From positions 1 through 64,000 of the IMG/VR virus record IMGVR_UViG_3300035204_001027: a stretch of 64,000 nt of DNA. One strand, written 5' to 3'. Under the pieces are notes generated by a model. That model saw only the letters and a list, made by a program, of their open reading frames with translations. It was not told the DNA's origin and ran no database searches. Origin of the DNA: a virus. Positions within the stretch are counted from its first letter, which is position 1. Each line of letters starts with the position of its first letter. Shown here piece after piece: positions 15,679 through 22,886 of the stretch. Both the position numbers and the translations under genes were made by a program.

Positions 15679-16113
15679 TTAAGTTTTTCTTGCTGCCGCT
15701 GCATTACCGAAGTAAAACCCAACGATTGCCGTGAGAGTTTGATATACTTCATCTGCCAAGAGATAGGCTGGAAGCTCAATAAACTCTATTGATGAACCTC
15801 CACCGAATAAACCAAAAAGGTACTCTGCTCCTTCTGTTGGTACTTCTACGATAGTTGTCATACCTAATAAGGAAAGAATGAAGGGGGCCATAATCGCTCC
15901 GAAAAGTATAAATATTACAATTAAACGCCTGACCCATTTGCCTATATCTATTGGTACTCTTTTTGCGGCTGCATCGGCAGCTTTCATTTCGAGTTCTTTC
16001 ATGCCCGCTGCGCGTTTATATATTTCGTGACGTTCTTTTGCGCGTTCAGACATATAACGGAATACGAAACCCGTAAGGCTTCCTCCCAGCATGGTAAGTA
16101 ATTCGATAGGCAC
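15679..16113 (-). CDS. Holin-like membrane protein (3TM type)
   Basis: 144 residues. An N-terminal hydrophobic stretch with GGSLTGFVFRYMSER leads to an amphipathic, charged helix, then TM segments LIVIFILFGAIMAPFILSLLG and a C-terminal YQTLTAIVGFYFGNAAAA. This order resembles the 3TM phage holins (GTA-holin-like family). Its position upstream of the candidate spanin on the minus strand supports a lysis module. The assignment rests on topology and context rather than on a clear motif. Confidence 0.6.
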   Translation of the reverse strand: MPIELLTMLGGSLTGFVFRYMSERAKERHEIYKRAAGMKELEMKAADAAAKRVPIDIGKWVRRLIVIFILFGAIMAPFILSLLGMTTIVEVPTEGAEYLFGLFGGGSSIEFIELPAYLLADEVYQTLTAIVGFYFGNAAAARKT

Positions 16114-16185
16114 GTTATTAATTACACTTAATGCGCTCGAAAGACGAGGTATAGCGAGAAAAACACGACCTTTTAAAAAAAGTGC

Positions 16186-16215
16186 TTGACATTAGTTAAA
16201 AAAGTATGTTAGTAT
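16186..16215 (+). promoter_or_regulatory. Sigma70-type promoter for DNA ligase
   Basis: TTGACA (16186-16191), 18-bp spacer, TAGTAT (16210-16215), preceded by an A-tract. The ATG at 16223 is 8 bp after the -10, so essentially leaderless. It lies in the divergent spacer opposite the lysis genes. Confidence 0.75.
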
Positions 16216-16222
16216 TAGGAAG

Positions 16223-17428
16223 ATGAGCGAAACGAAACTACCTACATTATACAAACGAACCACTGTTGGAAAGGTTCAAGAGTGGACTATCGAAGTGGTC
16301 GATGACAAATTCCGTACAATTTCTGGACAGCAGGACGGCAAGAAGATTACAAACAAGTGGACAATTTGCACCCCAAAGAACGTGGGTAAGGCTAATGCAA
16401 CCACTGGAGCAGAGCAAGCACTTAAAGAGGCAGAGGCGAAACATCAGAAGAAATCTGAAGCGGGTTATCGTCTCTCCGTAAGCAACATAGACAAGAAGAA
16501 ATTTTATGTGCCTATGCTGGCGAAAGATTTCAAAGATAAGAATCGCCAGAAAGAAGTGCTGGGCGAGATTGGTTCAGAAGAAGATAACACAACTGGATTC
16601 GGTGCGCCCGTATTCTCTCAACCCAAGCTAGACGGCATACGTTGTATCGCCATGCGTGAGGGATTGTTTACCCGTACTGGTAAGGAGATTACTGCCGTGC
16701 CTCATATTCACGAAGCACTAAAGCCACTCTTTGAGAAGTATCCTAATGCTACTCTTGACGGTGAATTGTATAATCATGCTTACAAAGATGATTTCAACAA
16801 AATCATTCATCTCGTTCGCAAGCAAAATCTTACAGAAGAACATCTTGTAGAGAGTAAGGAGATGATTCAATACCACATTTATGACGCTCCCGTGATAGGC
16901 AAGGATAATCCATTCCGTAAAGGTGGATGTTATACGGAGAAGGATTTGTTTTCAGATAGGACTTCAGTTTTGGATGCTCAATTTCCAAATTTGGGTTTAG
17001 ATAAAGAAGATTGTCTTGTGATAGTGGAGACTACCGAAGTAGACAGTAGAGAACATCTTGATGAATTGTATGGAGAATATGTTGAGTATGGTTACGAAGG
17101 ACAAATGATTAGGCTCGATGGGCCTTACGAGAATAAACGCTCGGCAAAGTTGCTCAAGCGAAAAGACTTCATCGACGAAGAATATGAGATTCTTGGATAT
17201 GACGAAGGAATCGGCAATCGCAAGGGAACAGTAAAGAGTTTTAAATTTAAGACCAAAGAAGGCAGGAGCTTTAGCTCAAATGTTAAGGGTACATTTGAAT
17301 ACCTAACAGAGTTGTTAGAGAAAGCGGATGATTTAATAGGTAAAGAAGCTACGATTAAGTATTTTAATCTCACGCCTGACGGTGTGCCTCGTTTCCCCTA
17401 TGTAATTGCGATTAGAGATTATGAGTAA
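16223..17428 (+). CDS. ATP-dependent DNA ligase with N-terminal WGR-like domain
   Basis: 401 residues. Residues 1-85 resemble a WGR domain (YKRTTVGKVQEWTIEVVDD, then WTICTPKNVGKAN). The nucleotidyltransferase domain follows with adenylated Lys135 in KLDGIR, motif III TLDGELYN, motif IV YEGQMIRLDG and motif V LLKRKDF. A C-terminal OB domain has GNRKGTVKSFKF. It seals DNA nicks during replication and repair. A polynucleotide-kinase-like gene lies 190 bp downstream. The reading frame is complete with all motifs present. Confidence 0.92.
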   Translation: MSETKLPTLYKRTTVGKVQEWTIEVVDDKFRTISGQQDGKKITNKWTICTPKNVGKANATTGAEQALKEAEAKHQKKSEAGYRLSVSNIDKKKFYVPMLAKDFKDKNRQKEVLGEIGSEEDNTTGFGAPVFSQPKLDGIRCIAMREGLFTRTGKEITAVPHIHEALKPLFEKYPNATLDGELYNHAYKDDFNKIIHLVRKQNLTEEHLVESKEMIQYHIYDAPVIGKDNPFRKGGCYTEKDLFSDRTSVLDAQFPNLGLDKEDCLVIVETTEVDSREHLDELYGEYVEYGYEGQMIRLDGPYENKRSAKLLKRKDFIDEEYEILGYDEGIGNRKGTVKSFKFKTKEGRSFSSNVKGTFEYLTELLEKADDLIGKEATIKYFNLTPDGVPRFPYVIAIRDYE

Positions 17429-17612
17429 ACTAAAGAATAGATATTGTGTTCATTTCCATTGTGGTATCAGTCCATATCATTGGGAGGAGTATGTTAATGC
17501 GCGAGACGAGAGAGGCGCGGAGTATGAAGCCAGAAAGGTTTTTAATTATCACGGTAAACCATTGGGCTGGGTAGATAACATAGAGCTTCTTGAAGAAGGG
17601 ACTAGACATTAA
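17421..17612 (+). CDS. Hypothetical protein, 63 aa
   Basis: ATG overlaps the ligase stop by 8 bp. His/Tyr/Trp-rich (VHFHCGISPYHWEEY) with a beta-rich C-terminal half. Possible metal binding from the HFHC and HW residues; otherwise unknown. Confidence 0.6.
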   Translation: MSKLKNRYCVHFHCGISPYHWEEYVNARDERGAEYEARKVFNYHGKPLGWVDNIELLEEGTRH

Positions 17613-17613
17613 T

Positions 17614-18009
17614 ATGGATAAAAAATTATATTTAATTAGAGGTGCGTCAGGCGCGGGAAAGAGTTCGTTCGTCAAGTCGCTCATGGATAAAAATTCTGTT
17701 GCCTTGTCATCGGACGATTGGATGATAAAGAAGGGCAAGTATGAGTTTAACAAGAATAGGCTCGTTATCGTCCATAAAATTTGTATCGACCAGACCGAGA
17801 AAAAGATGGAGAATAGAGTGCAGAAGGTATTTGTGCATAATACATTTACTACAAATGCCGAGCTAAAGCCTTATTACAAACTAGCAGAGAAGCATGGCTA
17901 CAAAGTGTTTTCCATAGTCATGGAGAACAGGCACGAAGGTGAGTCAGTGCATGGTGTAGAGCCAGAGGCACTGGCGGCACAAAAACAAAGATTCCAAATT
18001 AAATTATGA
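17614..18009 (+). CDS. P-loop kinase, polynucleotide-kinase-like
   Basis: 131 residues from the ATG directly before LYLIRGASGAGKSSF; the Walker A is GASGAGKS (residues 9-16). SSDDW after the second strand resembles the substrate loop of polynucleotide 5'-kinases (AAA_33/zeta-like group), and FVHNTFTT fits the third strand. The phosphatase domain of T4 Pnk is absent. With the nearby ligase it could form an end-healing and sealing pair. Confidence 0.75.
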   Translation: MDKKLYLIRGASGAGKSSFVKSLMDKNSVALSSDDWMIKKGKYEFNKNRLVIVHKICIDQTEKKMENRVQKVFVHNTFTTNAELKPYYKLAEKHGYKVFSIVMENRHEGESVHGVEPEALAAQKQRFQIKL

Positions 18010-18299
18010 GCGCAGTAGTAAATTATTTGAAAGAAAATTATGAGCATGACATCGACAAGATTTTGCTTGCTGATGGATTTGAAGAGGCTTTTATGGGTGT
18101 TGTGGAGAGTTTTGGGCAAAAGCCAAGGGCTTGCTATGACAGTCAAAAATGTTTAGATATTCTCGTTAAGAGAGACGGTATGACTCTTGAAGGGGCGTTA
18201 GAATATATGAACTTTAATGTGACACAAGCATACGTTGGGGAATACACGCCAGCGTTTATGTTTCCCTTTGATAAGGAATGGGACAGTGTAGATTTTTAA
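18006..18299 (+). CDS. Hypothetical protein, 97 aa
   Basis: Acidic helical protein (MSAVVNYLKENYEHDIDKILLADGFEEA...) with two Cys; overlaps the kinase gene by 4 bp. The C-terminal part VTQAYVGEYTPAFMFPFD may be a short beta unit. Function unknown. Confidence 0.65.
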   Translation: MSAVVNYLKENYEHDIDKILLADGFEEAFMGVVESFGQKPRACYDSQKCLDILVKRDGMTLEGALEYMNFNVTQAYVGEYTPAFMFPFDKEWDSVDF

Positions 18300-18301
18300 G
18301 A

Positions 18302-18520
18302 ATGAAATATATTATTACATTATCATTATTGTCGCTTGTAGGCTGCAAATGCTTTCAATGCGAGGAACCATCATATCAAGGGCCACCAGAGTTCAAACCT
18401 CTGCCGCCAGAGAAACTTCACGACTTGCTTCATGTATCGGAGGTTTACGCATATAAAAGTGTGACAATTAAAGATTACATTGGCGAGGAGGAAAATTGTG
18501 GACAAACGGAATCTCTATGA
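18302..18520 (+). CDS. Small lipoprotein, 72 aa
   Basis: The start at 18302 gives a clean signal MKYIITLSLLSLVGC with lipobox LVGC (Cys15). The mature region is short, Pro-rich and has two more Cys. A second phage lipoprotein in the window; could be involved in superinfection exclusion or envelope modification, but nothing in the sequence proves it. Confidence 0.7.
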   Translation: MKYIITLSLLSLVGCKCFQCEEPSYQGPPEFKPLPPEKLHDLLHVSEVYAYKSVTIKDYIGEEENCGQTESL

Positions 18521-18740
18521 GGGTTATTGGGAAGGATTATTAAGGTTTAACAAAATGAATAAATATAGCGAACAAGCCATTGCATATATGCGAGAACGAA
18601 TGGCAGAGAGTGAATGGGAAGGTTTAAATGACCGAGACATAAGACTAATCCTTATGGAGGGTTGTGTGGGCTGGAATAATATCGAAGATGCTGAAGTGAT
18701 TGCTCAATACGAGTCAATCTACGAGGAGGATGAAGAATGA
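18498..18740 (+). CDS. Hypothetical protein, 80 aa
   Basis: The GTG at 18498 is preferred because GGAGG lies about 6 bp upstream; the TTG at 18480 has none. Acidic, helical, no Cys until the C-terminal GCVGW. It overlaps the lipoprotein gene by 23 bp and the next gene by 4 bp. Confidence 0.55.
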   Translation: MDKRNLYEGYWEGLLRFNKMNKYSEQAIAYMRERMAESEWEGLNDRDIRLILMEGCVGWNNIEDAEVIAQYESIYEEDEE

Positions 18741-18931
18741 GTCATTCAACAGATGCCGCAACACCGCAAGGCGATTTAAGATATGTTTCACAGACATTAG
18801 ATATTGCTAATAAGCATGGACTCGCAGCAGAAGTAATGTGGAGTGCGCTCATAATGGCGGCTGAAGCAAATGAACACGACCAAACAATGGAACAAGTGCT
18901 TAAAGCGGCACTAGGAGAGTGGGATATATAA
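18737..18931 (+). CDS. Hypothetical protein, 64 aa
   Basis: Acidic helical protein (YVSQTLDIANKHGLAAEVMWSALIMAAEANEHD). It overlaps the upstream stop by 4 bp and has GGAGG 9 bp upstream. Function unknown. Confidence 0.6.
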   Translation: MSHSTDAATPQGDLRYVSQTLDIANKHGLAAEVMWSALIMAAEANEHDQTMEQVLKAALGEWDI

Positions 18932-18943
18932 GAAAGGAATAAA

Positions 18944-19078
18944 ATGGAGTATATTAATGTAATTATATTTTTAAGTTTTTATATTTTTATCGTGGCAATT
19001 ATGCCATTGGTATTGATGAGTGCGGTATTGTTTTTCATTCTCGACGTAGCATCGAGTCTCGTTAAGAATGAGAATTAA
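18944..19078 (+). CDS. Two-TM micropeptide, 44 aa
   Basis: MEYINVIIFLSFYIFIVAIMPLV... contains one long or two short hydrophobic segments with a charged KNEN end. AAGGA 5 bp before the ATG supports translation. It overlaps the next start by 11 bp. Confidence 0.6.
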   Translation: MEYINVIIFLSFYIFIVAIMPLVLMSAVLFFILDVASSLVKNEN

Positions 19079-19256
19079 ACCGATACAACCAGTGTGGCGC
19101 GTTTGGGAGACGGTTTACAACTGGAAAACTGGCGGGTATCTTATTAAAGAGAAAGACGTACCCAAGGGTAAGAAAAAAGTTAATAAAAAAAGTCTTGACA
19201 TAACCGATAAAAATATGATAGACTTGGAGAATGATGGAAGCAGTAGAACGAAGTAG
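19068..19256 (+). CDS. Hypothetical basic protein, 62 aa
   Basis: Trp-rich N-terminus (PIQPVWRVWETVYNWKTGG) and a Lys-rich middle (KGKKKVNKKS). The 3' end contains the promoter for the next gene, which lies in another frame. Function unknown. Confidence 0.5.
   Translation: MRIKPIQPVWRVWETVYNWKTGGYLIKEKDVPKGKKKVNKKSLDITDKNMIDLENDGSSRTK
19195..19224 (+). promoter_or_regulatory. Sigma70-type promoter, leaderless
   Basis: TTGACA (19195-19200), 18-bp spacer, TAGACT (19219-19224); the ATG at 19231 is 7 bp after the -10. Confidence 0.65.
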
Positions 19257-19362
19257 CGGCTGGTGGCTGGTAGATGATGATGGCCCAATCGAAGGCCCGT
19301 TCATAGAATACCAAGACTTGTGTGATTTTTACATCCGAATGGACTATGAAAGTAATTCTTAA
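19231..19362 (+). CDS. Hypothetical acidic protein, 43 aa
   Basis: MMEAVERSSGWWLVDDDGPIEG... sits exactly at the predicted start of the promoter at 19195. It is compact, acidic and Trp-rich, and overlaps the next gene by 17 bp. The promoter is the main support. Confidence 0.55.
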   Translation: MMEAVERSSGWWLVDDDGPIEGPFIEYQDLCDFYIRMDYESNS

Positions 19363-19576
19363 AAACGAATATCTGCATCCAGATTGGGACGCGATGGGGC
19401 TTCAGCCAGAGGTTTGTGAAAGACCATACGTTGAACATTATGCCGCTAACGATAGTGGTGGCGTAACGCTGGTTCAAGTCGGCCCGTTCGATGGTTGTAG
19501 CGAAGCGCATGAGTGGATTAACTCTAACAGGGAAAAAGATGCTAGGAATCATCCACACTTAAAGGAGGAATTGTAA
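19346..19576 (+). CDS. Hypothetical protein, 76 aa
   Basis: Start ATG at 19346 inside the 3' end of the previous gene. The middle (GGVTLVQVGPFDGCSEAHEWIN) looks like a small alpha/beta fold. The stop overlaps the next start. Function unknown. Confidence 0.6.
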   Translation: MKVILKNEYLHPDWDAMGLQPEVCERPYVEHYAANDSGGVTLVQVGPFDGCSEAHEWINSNREKDARNHPHLKEEL

Positions 19577-19653
19577 TGGGTGAGTCTGTATTAGTTTTTA
19601 TAGCTTGGATTGTTATAGGTAAAATTATTGACAAGAGGTTTCATTTAAGGTAA
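19576..19653 (+). CDS. Single-TM micropeptide, 25 aa
   Basis: MGESVLVFIAWIVIGKIIDKRFHLR: one membrane helix and a basic end. AGGAGG 7 bp upstream is one of the best ribosome-binding sites in this stretch, which supports the call despite the length. Confidence 0.6.
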   Translation: MGESVLVFIAWIVIGKIIDKRFHLR

Positions 19654-19656
19654 ATT

Positions 19657-19896
19657 ATGAAAAGATATTTTGTAACTGATTGTGACGAAAACGGAGAAGC
19701 GATTGCTGGGACAATCTTTGAAATTAATCTTGAAGAATCAGTCGCCGCGACAAGGGAGCAGACCCAAGAAGATATTAGGAGTTATTTCGACGGAGCGGTT
19801 CCTCCTTTTGTCTTTACAGCGCAAGATAAGGTTGATTGGAGCGATGACCTTTGCCAAATCGTTGTTGATAATTTTAAGAATATGGAGTTAAAGTAA
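19657..19896 (+). CDS. Hypothetical protein, 79 aa, paralogue of 21704 gene
   Basis: Beta-rich N-terminal half and a C-terminal half (TREQTQEDIRSYF...LCQIVVDNFKNME) that matches the 44-residue product at 21704 almost residue for residue at both ends. The shared part is probably a helical domain. The N-terminal half is unique. Function unknown. Confidence 0.65.
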   Translation: MKRYFVTDCDENGEAIAGTIFEINLEESVAATREQTQEDIRSYFDGAVPPFVFTAQDKVDWSDDLCQIVVDNFKNMELK

Positions 19897-19899
19897 TTT

Positions 19900-20181
19900 A
19901 TGAATAGAATAGATATGAAATCCTATTTAGCGCATTTTGTTTCAGAAAGCGAGATGTTCACAGTAAAAACAGATGGCATAAGTCACGTTCATGCACACGC
20001 AAGAGCTTGGCTTAAATTTATGCAGAGTGGTAAGTATAAGAATAACAAAGATGGTTGGGAGTTAGATTCGTTGTTAGATTTAACTTCAGATACTCCCGAC
20101 GAAAATGTAGACCCCTTTCAGACAAACCCACAAAATGGCGTTACGCCAGACAAGGTTAAATGGGCTGATGAATCAGTATGA
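19900..20181 (+). CDS. Hypothetical protein, 93 aa
   Basis: His-rich N-terminal part (HVHAHARAWLKFMQSGKYKNN) and acidic Pro-rich C-terminal part. 3 bp after the previous stop; overlaps the next gene by 4 bp. Function unknown. Confidence 0.6.
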   Translation: MNRIDMKSYLAHFVSESEMFTVKTDGISHVHAHARAWLKFMQSGKYKNNKDGWELDSLLDLTSDTPDENVDPFQTNPQNGVTPDKVKWADESV

Positions 20182-20324
20182 GAAAAAAGGAATTGATAAA
20201 AAAGTATGAAGCGATGCTTGCTAATATGATAGTTATGGACGATTATGATGGAGGACAAGCAGAGATGTTAAGAATTGTAATTAAAGATTTGAAAAAGAAA
20301 GATGAGAAATTACGAACTAATTAA
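20178..20324 (+). CDS. Hypothetical helical protein, 48 aa
   Basis: MRKKELIKKYEAMLANMIVMDDYD... then a Lys-rich helix (IVIKDLKKKDEKLRTN). It overlaps the previous stop by 4 bp and the next gene by 23 bp. Likely a short coiled coil. Confidence 0.55.
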   Translation: MRKKELIKKYEAMLANMIVMDDYDGGQAEMLRIVIKDLKKKDEKLRTN

Positions 20325-20553
20325 GGCAGTCTATGATAGATGCCCAGATGCCCGTGACCATAGCTTCACGGTAGACCAATACTTTGACCGTTGCCAAGAC
20401 ATCATAGATTTGATTGAAAGAGAAAGGCCAGAGATTAAGAGTGAGATTAATAGCGTTGACGCAAAAGAAATCGAGCGGCACGTTGGGCTTGAGATTGGGC
20501 CAGATGGTACAGTCAATAGCATTATAGGAAACAATTATTCGGGATTGGATTAG
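20302..20553 (+). CDS. Hypothetical protein, 83 aa
   Basis: Acidic, with a helical first half (YELIKAVYDRCPDARDHSFTVDQYF) and IGPDGTVNSIIGNNY near the end. No family recognised. Confidence 0.6.
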   Translation: MRNYELIKAVYDRCPDARDHSFTVDQYFDRCQDIIDLIERERPEIKSEINSVDAKEIERHVGLEIGPDGTVNSIIGNNYSGLD

Positions 20554-20554
20554 A

Positions 20555-20779
20555 ATGATTAAAGAACCAGAATATATAAAATGGCCCGATGGCTCACAAA
20601 CCACAACCAAGTGGGAGAGCAAAGCAGATGAGCGAACAAAGGTTCTCACAGAGGCTTTATTTGAAATTCAAAGACGGATGCCAGCAGGACAGATGTGGAG
20701 TATGTATTCACATGGAGCTTGCAGACAAATTGCAGACCATCTTAATGATAGATTAAGCGAATGGGAAAGTAATAAGTAA
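20555..20779 (+). CDS. Hypothetical protein, 74 aa
   Basis: Trp-rich N-terminus and a helical C-terminal half (ALFEIQRRMPAGQMWSMYSHGACRQIADHL). One base after the previous stop; overlaps the next start by one base. Confidence 0.6.
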   Translation: MIKEPEYIKWPDGSQTTTKWESKADERTKVLTEALFEIQRRMPAGQMWSMYSHGACRQIADHLNDRLSEWESNK

Positions 20780-20871
20780 TGGAAGTGATGATATACATGG
20801 CGGCAATCGTAGCGGCACTAATTATATTAGCGTGGACTTTAGATTATGACGACGAACAGCGAGAAGATTAA
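20779..20871 (+). CDS. Single-TM micropeptide, 30 aa
   Basis: MEVMIYMAAIVAALIILAWTL forms one membrane helix; the rest (DYDDEQRED) is strongly acidic. It begins in the stop of the previous gene (TAATG). Confidence 0.55.
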   Translation: MEVMIYMAAIVAALIILAWTLDYDDEQRED

Positions 20872-20899
20872 CTTTAGATTAGTATATTAAAAATTAAAA

Positions 20900-21175
20900 A
20901 TGACAACGAATAAAAAATTCCCGAAAGGACAAATCAACATTATCAATCAAAACGGTAGTGACCAGACAGAACCAGAGACGGGTCTTGAAGTAAACCTTCA
21001 TTGGAGAGATGGCGTACCAGTGTGTGCTGAAATTTTTGGAGAACGAGAAGAACACTATGCCGAAATAGGATTAGAGTTTGATGGTAAAGACTTGGTGGAT
21101 TACGATGGCGTATTTGAATTACCAGCCGAAGTAGCTGAAATGCTTAAAGAAGCGGGTTACAGAATAGAATTATGA
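20900..21175 (+). CDS. Hypothetical protein, 91 aa
   Basis: Acidic beta-rich protein (GLEVNLHWRDGVPVCAEIFGEREEHYAEIGLEF) ending in a helix (VAEMLKEAGYRIEL). Overlaps the next gene by 4 bp. Function unknown. Confidence 0.65.
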   Translation: MTTNKKFPKGQINIINQNGSDQTEPETGLEVNLHWRDGVPVCAEIFGEREEHYAEIGLEFDGKDLVDYDGVFELPAEVAEMLKEAGYRIEL

Positions 21176-21300
21176 AAACCGAAATTGAAAATGCAAATTG
21201 GATTGTCGAAGGAATAAGAGATAGCCTTGAAAAGATTAAAGCTGCACACGAAGATTCTGAATGGGATACGGTTGCAGAAGCAGAGGAAACATGGGAATGA
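21172..21300 (+). CDS. Hypothetical acidic protein, 42 aa
   Basis: MKTEIENANWIVEGIRDSLEKIK... is predicted as two short helices. ATGA overlap at both ends supports translation in the operon. Confidence 0.55.
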   Translation: MKTEIENANWIVEGIRDSLEKIKAAHEDSEWDTVAEAEETWE

Positions 21301-21497
21301 TTTACGGAGTACCAAAAGAAAGCGTTCCACACTCAAGGGATTATTGGGGCGATGAACATGAGAGACTATACAAAGCTGAATTAGAAGCATGGGGCAAGAC
21401 CCTCAACAGAGACAGAAGCTACGACAACATGATGACTAAACTCGCTGACGAGAAGCGCAAAAAGTACGGTACTACTTGTAGCTACAACGGATATTAA
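21297..21497 (+). CDS. Hypothetical protein, 66 aa
   Basis: The start at 21297 is chosen for its ATGA overlap with the previous gene; ATG at 21291 is an alternative. Basic, Tyr/Asp-rich (SRDYWGDEHERLYKAELEAWGKTLNRDRSYDN). Function unknown. Confidence 0.6.
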   Translation: MIYGVPKESVPHSRDYWGDEHERLYKAELEAWGKTLNRDRSYDNMMTKLADEKRKKYGTTCSYNGY

Positions 21498-21499
21498 AA

Positions 21500-21700
21500 A
21501 TGAAAGCTATAATTGAAATCGAGTTAGGAAACGATGCGTTTGGCAATACGCCAGCAGAACGCTTGTTTGAAATGCAAAATGTTACAGAACGCCTTGTCGA
21601 TAGAGCAGGGAAAATCATGGCAGTCGATGTCGGTGATTTTGTTACTGCACAAGACTCTAATGGAAACACCGTTGCAAGAATGGACATTGTAGAGGATTAA
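21500..21700 (+). CDS. Hypothetical protein, 66 aa
   Basis: MKAIIEIELGNDAFGNTPAE... followed by a helix and a beta pair (VGDFVTAQDSNGNTVARMDIV). 2 bp after the previous stop. The layout is common for small phage operon proteins; function unknown. Confidence 0.6.
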   Translation: MKAIIEIELGNDAFGNTPAERLFEMQNVTERLVDRAGKIMAVDVGDFVTAQDSNGNTVARMDIVED

Positions 21701-21703
21701 ATT

Positions 21704-21838
21704 ATGACTAAAGAAGAAACCAGAGAACAAATCCAAGAGGACATCATCTGCTATGTAGAAGCTGCTGGAGGTTATGAGGAAAACGCGAATGCCCTCTGTC
21801 AAATCGTAGTAGACAATTTTAAGAAGATGGAGGACTAA
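21704..21838 (+). CDS. Hypothetical protein, 44 aa, paralogue of 19657 gene C-terminus
   Basis: MTKEETREQIQEDIICYVE...LCQIVVDNFKKMED repeats the C-terminal domain of the gene at 19657. The stop abuts the next ATG at 21839. The paralogy supports it as a real coding sequence despite its size. Confidence 0.65.
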   Translation: MTKEETREQIQEDIICYVEAAGGYEENANALCQIVVDNFKKMED

Positions 21839-22258
21839 ATGAAAGGCTACGTTCAAGTATATCGAAACCTAAACAAGAAGTTAGGTGATGGAGGTAATTG
21901 TGTTTATAGTGTGCGTGGTAGCGACGGATTAGTTAAGCGTCATACCTGTCATATCACGCTTCACGATGTTACTTTTCGAGTAGGAGAGAAGGGCAAACAG
22001 AGAGTGCGTGATGAAAAGCGTAAAAATGTTCACGCATACATTCAAGGGAGAGAGTGTTTCAACGAAGAAGAACAACGCTGGGAATACATTGGCCCAGATT
22101 GTAATTACGTTAATGACCCTAATACTGTTACTGTTTACTATAATCCATATAAATGTGATTCTTTTATCCGAACAGACACGGGAGAGAAAGTTACCAAAGC
22201 GAAGGTAGTTATCATTGGCACGGGTAAAATGGGTAAAGAAGTAAAAGCTATTTTATGA
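21839..22258 (+). CDS. Hypothetical protein, 139 aa
   Basis: Basic, beta-rich, with five Cys spread through the chain (GGNCVYSVRG, RHTCHITLHDVTFRVG, GRECF, GPDCNY, YKCDSF). The end VVIIGTGKMGKEVKAIL looks like a Rossmann GxGxMG start cut short; this may be coincidence or a remnant. Function unknown. Confidence 0.6.
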   Translation: MKGYVQVYRNLNKKLGDGGNCVYSVRGSDGLVKRHTCHITLHDVTFRVGEKGKQRVRDEKRKNVHAYIQGRECFNEEEQRWEYIGPDCNYVNDPNTVTVYYNPYKCDSFIRTDTGEKVTKAKVVIIGTGKMGKEVKAIL

Positions 22259-22296
22259 AAACTGAATTAGAAAAACTTTTAGATAAACACAGTTAA
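22255..22296 (+). CDS. Possible micropeptide, 13 aa
   Basis: MKTELEKLLDKHS, in ATGA overlap with the previous stop and 4 bp before the next ATG. Its opening resembles the MKTEIEN start at 21172. It may be a degraded copy or a coupling peptide rather than a functional gene. Confidence 0.25.
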   Translation: MKTELEKLLDKHS

Positions 22297-22300
22297 AATT

Positions 22301-22537
22301 ATGGAAACTATTAAATACTTACATTTAACCAACGATGATGGAGATGACGTTTATATTAATCCATTAAAAATTCTGTTCATTCATGCTGTTGCTGCACCGA
22401 AGATGGGGTCAATCGGATTTAAGGCGACGATGAAGGACAAAAAAGAAAGACAAACGATAATTCATTTCAATAATGGAAGTAAGCTCCTAGTCAAAGAGGG
22501 AGTGAAAGAAGTTTTAGGATATTTAACCGAGGAATAA
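22301..22537 (+). CDS. Hypothetical protein, 78 aa
   Basis: Beta-rich N-terminal region (IKYLHLTNDDGDDVYINPLKI) and HFNNGSKLLVKEGVKEVLGYL at the end. Resembles small LytTR-like or sheet-forming phage proteins only superficially. Function unknown. Confidence 0.6.
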   Translation: METIKYLHLTNDDGDDVYINPLKILFIHAVAAPKMGSIGFKATMKDKKERQTIIHFNNGSKLLVKEGVKEVLGYLTEE

Positions 22538-22540
22538 TTT

Positions 22541-22735
22541 ATGAAGAATCTTAAAAAAGGAAAGGAAATTCAAAGGGTAAGCGAAGCAACTACCCAAGAC
22601 CGTGACAAGCTGAAAGCCTTGCTGGGACTAGGGTGGAACTACTGCTCCAATAATGAATGGAGAGCATATAGAGATGCTAAACTTGAGAAGAAAGTGAGTA
22701 AGAAGAATGAGCGGAAAAGAAAAACAAGAGCGTAA
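22541..22735 (+). CDS. Hypothetical basic protein, 64 aa
   Basis: Strongly basic with a Lys/Arg-rich C-terminus (KKNERKRKTRA). It overlaps the next gene by 29 bp. Possibly nucleic-acid binding by charge. Confidence 0.55.
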   Translation: MKNLKKGKEIQRVSEATTQDRDKLKALLGLGWNYCSNNEWRAYRDAKLEKKVSKKNERKRKTRA

Positions 22736-22883
22736 ACAACGCCTAGATAAGATGTTGAGTGGCAATCTTCAAGAAACCCTTGAGCGTAAAGCTCAATACT
22801 ATAAAAAGTGGGGCTACGAGAAGCAAGCCAAGAAGGTTCGTGCCTTCAAAAAAGAAGTACGGAAAATGGTAGGTAGCCTTTAA
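22707..22883 (+). CDS. Hypothetical basic helical protein, 58 aa
   Basis: MSGKEKQERKQRLDKMLSGN... with a long basic helix (LERKAQYYKKWGYEKQAKKVRAF). The start lies inside the previous gene and the stop is 3 bp before the hydrolase start. Function unknown. Confidence 0.55.
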   Translation: MSGKEKQERKQRLDKMLSGNLQETLERKAQYYKKWGYEKQAKKVRAFKKEVRKMVGSL

Positions 22884-22886
22884 TCT

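Noticed and set aside
15194-15734. Plus-strand frames opposite the lysis genes
   Set aside because: They mirror the repeats and codon pattern of the minus-strand lipoprotein and lack starts with ribosome-binding sites.
22200-22258. Rossmann GxGxMG at the end of the 21839 protein as a truncated dehydrogenase
   Set aside because: Only about 17 residues match and the rest of the protein and the downstream bases show no Rossmann continuation.
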